Shown here: positions 13,873-14,821 of the stretch, piece after piece | Layout: the number at the start of each line of letters is the position of its first letter | How positions within the stretch are numbered: the stretch's first letter is position 1 | Assembly (NCBI GenBank): GCA_025774805.1 | Contig: JALGZR010000098.1 | Coordinates: 1 to 14,821, forward strand | Reading direction: 5' to 3' | DNA length: 14,821 bases | Source: a bacterium | GTDB taxonomy: Bacteria > ARS69 | The notes under the pieces: generated by a model | Database searches by the model: none | Seen by the model: only the letters and a program-made list of their open reading frames with translations | Told to the model about the DNA's origin: nothing | Program-made: the position numbers and the translations under genes

Positions 13873-14821
13873 GGCGTTCGATCTCCTCGGGAGTGGTGGT
13901 TGCGGCGCCGTGCTTCTGCACCACGATTCCGGCGGCGATGGTCGCGAGGTGGGCGGCCTCGACCGGGGATCCGCCGGCGACGAGGGCGAGGAGGGAGGAC
14001 GCGGCCACGGTGTCGCCGGCCCCGGTCACGTCCGCCGCCTCCCCGCCTCCCCAGATCGGAATCTCCCGGAAGCTCCCCCCCTCTTCGGCGATCGCCATCC
14101 CGTCGCGTCCTCGCGTCAACAGGAGGAAGCGAAGGTCGAGCTCCCGCCGCAGGGCCTCGACCGCCTCCGGCAGCCCATCCGCCTCGATGGGTCTCCCCCG
14201 CAGCGCGATCGCCTCCTCCTCGTTGGGGGTCGCGTAGGTGGCGCCCCGGTACCGGCGAAGCGCGTGCCGGGAGTCGATGCAGACCGGAACGCCGCGCTCC
14301 CGCGCCCCGTCGAGGAGGGCCGACACGAGACGGGGTCCGAGCGTGCCGTAGCCGTAGTCCGACAGGAGCACCCCCTCGACGTCGGGAAGCCGCTCCGTCG
14401 CGAGCCGGAGGAGCTCTTCCTCCAGGGACTCCGGAACGGGCACCGTCTCCTCGCGATCGATCCGCAGCACCTGTTGTTTCTGCCCGTGCGCTCCCCCCGC
14501 CATCACGCGGGTCTTGCGCACGGCGACGCGGCCGGCGTCGCGTACGACCCCGGCGGCGTCGATCCCGCGGGACCGCAGCTCCGCGAGGACCTCCTCCGAG
14601 ATCTCCCCCGCTCCGATCACCCCGATCGGCAGGGGACGCGCCCCGAGAGCGCGCAGGTTGAGGACCGCGTTTCCCGCTCCACCCGGAATGACGCGGCGGC
14701 CCACGTGCCGGATGATCAACACGGGAGCTTCCCGGGAGACCCGCGACGTCTCGCCGAACACGTACTCGTCGGCGATGAGATCCCCGACGACGAGCACGCG
14801 TCGCCCCGTACACTTCGCGAG
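13823..14821 (-). CDS. rfaE1: D-glycero-beta-D-manno-heptose 7-phosphate kinase, N-terminus beyond window
   Basis: The frame is open to the right edge; 332 residues are visible. It begins LAKCTGRRVLVVGDLIADEY, which aligns with the family's GRRVLVVGDLxLDEY, so a GTG at 14797 is probably an internal Val and only a few dozen residues are missing. It is a PfkB/ribokinase-type kinase. Visible landmarks are GGAGN (47-51), the substrate-side SDYGYG (154-159), TPNEEE (198-203) and the anion-hole motif DVTGAGD (264-270) with Asp270 as the likely catalytic base. It would phosphorylate heptose 7-phosphate at C1 for the ADP-heptose route. The second half of the HldE fusion seen in enterics is a separate overlapping gene here. 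GmhA, GmhB and HldD partners are not in the window. Confidence 0.88.
   Translation of the reverse strand, partial: LAKCTGRRVLVVGDLIADEYVFGETSRVSREAPVLIIRHVGRRVIPGGAGNAVLNLRALGARPLPIGVIGAGEISEEVLAELRSRGIDAAGVVRDAGRVAVRKTRVMAGGAHGQKQQVLRIDREETVPVPESLEEELLRLATERLPDVEGVLLSDYGYGTLGPRLVSALLDGARERGVPVCIDSRHALRRYRGATYATPNEEEAIALRGRPIEADGLPEAVEALRRELDLRFLLLTRGRDGMAIAEEGGSFREIPIWGGGEAADVTGAGDTVAASSLLALVAGGSPVEAAHLATIAAGIVVQKHGAATTTPEEIERLAGIRRKSPLARGGEG

Noticed and set aside
1-14821. Mobile elements, CRISPR arrays, tRNA or rRNA genes
   Set aside because: I saw no transposase or integrase motifs, no regularly spaced direct repeats and no recognisable RNA gene sequence on either strand.

Overview
All the genes I can support lie on the minus strand, so the window reads right to left. 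It is a cell-surface polysaccharide region of a GC-rich bacterium (about two thirds G+C, judged by eye). A heptose-activation pair, heptosyltransferase-like and core-type glycosyltransferases, and a Wza-like outer-membrane lipoprotein all point to a Gram-negative cell with LPS or a similar heptose-containing glycolipid. The phylum cannot be fixed from this sequence. Frequent GTG/TTG starts and long spurious plus-strand frames are what high GC produces.

Right part (about 14821 to 9306): a tightly packed LPS-core/O-antigen style operon. In order of transcription it holds rfaE1 (heptose 7-phosphate kinase, cut by the right edge), rfaE2 (heptose 1-phosphate adenylyltransferase), a GT4 glycosyltransferase, an O-antigen ligase/polymerase-like membrane protein, a WaaE/KdtX-like GT2 and a GT9 heptosyltransferase-like enzyme. 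Neighbours overlap by 4 nt (GTGA or ATGA) or sit within a few nt, so coupled translation is likely. RfaE1 and RfaE2 would make the activated heptose, and the transferases and ligase-like protein would assemble and cap a glycan.

Middle part (9305 to 5865): a second GT4 enzyme with a TTG start and an altered E-x7-E motif, then a DUF3108 protein, then a conserved protein I cannot assign a function to (possible weak relation to deoxyhypusine synthase-like folds). The last two are coupled.

Left part (5864 to 1): a 436-nt non-coding leader holding a good sigma70-type promoter and two long palindromes, then an exopolysaccharide export operon. This consists of a Wza-like lipoprotein, a Wzz/Wzc-like co-polymerase without a kinase domain, an ExeA-type AAA ATPase fused through one membrane span to a C-terminal SPOR domain, a BY-kinase/CpsD-like protein without its P-loop lysine, and the N-terminal part of a GT-C (PMT/ArnT-like, GT39) membrane glycosyltransferase cut by the left edge. 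The layout resembles exosortase-associated EPS loci, but no exosortase or PEP-CTERM gene lies inside the window.

Most worth a second look: the SPOR-fused ATPase, the degenerate kinase, the long structured leader, and the unassigned protein coupled to DUF3108. No mobile element, CRISPR array, tRNA or rRNA was seen.
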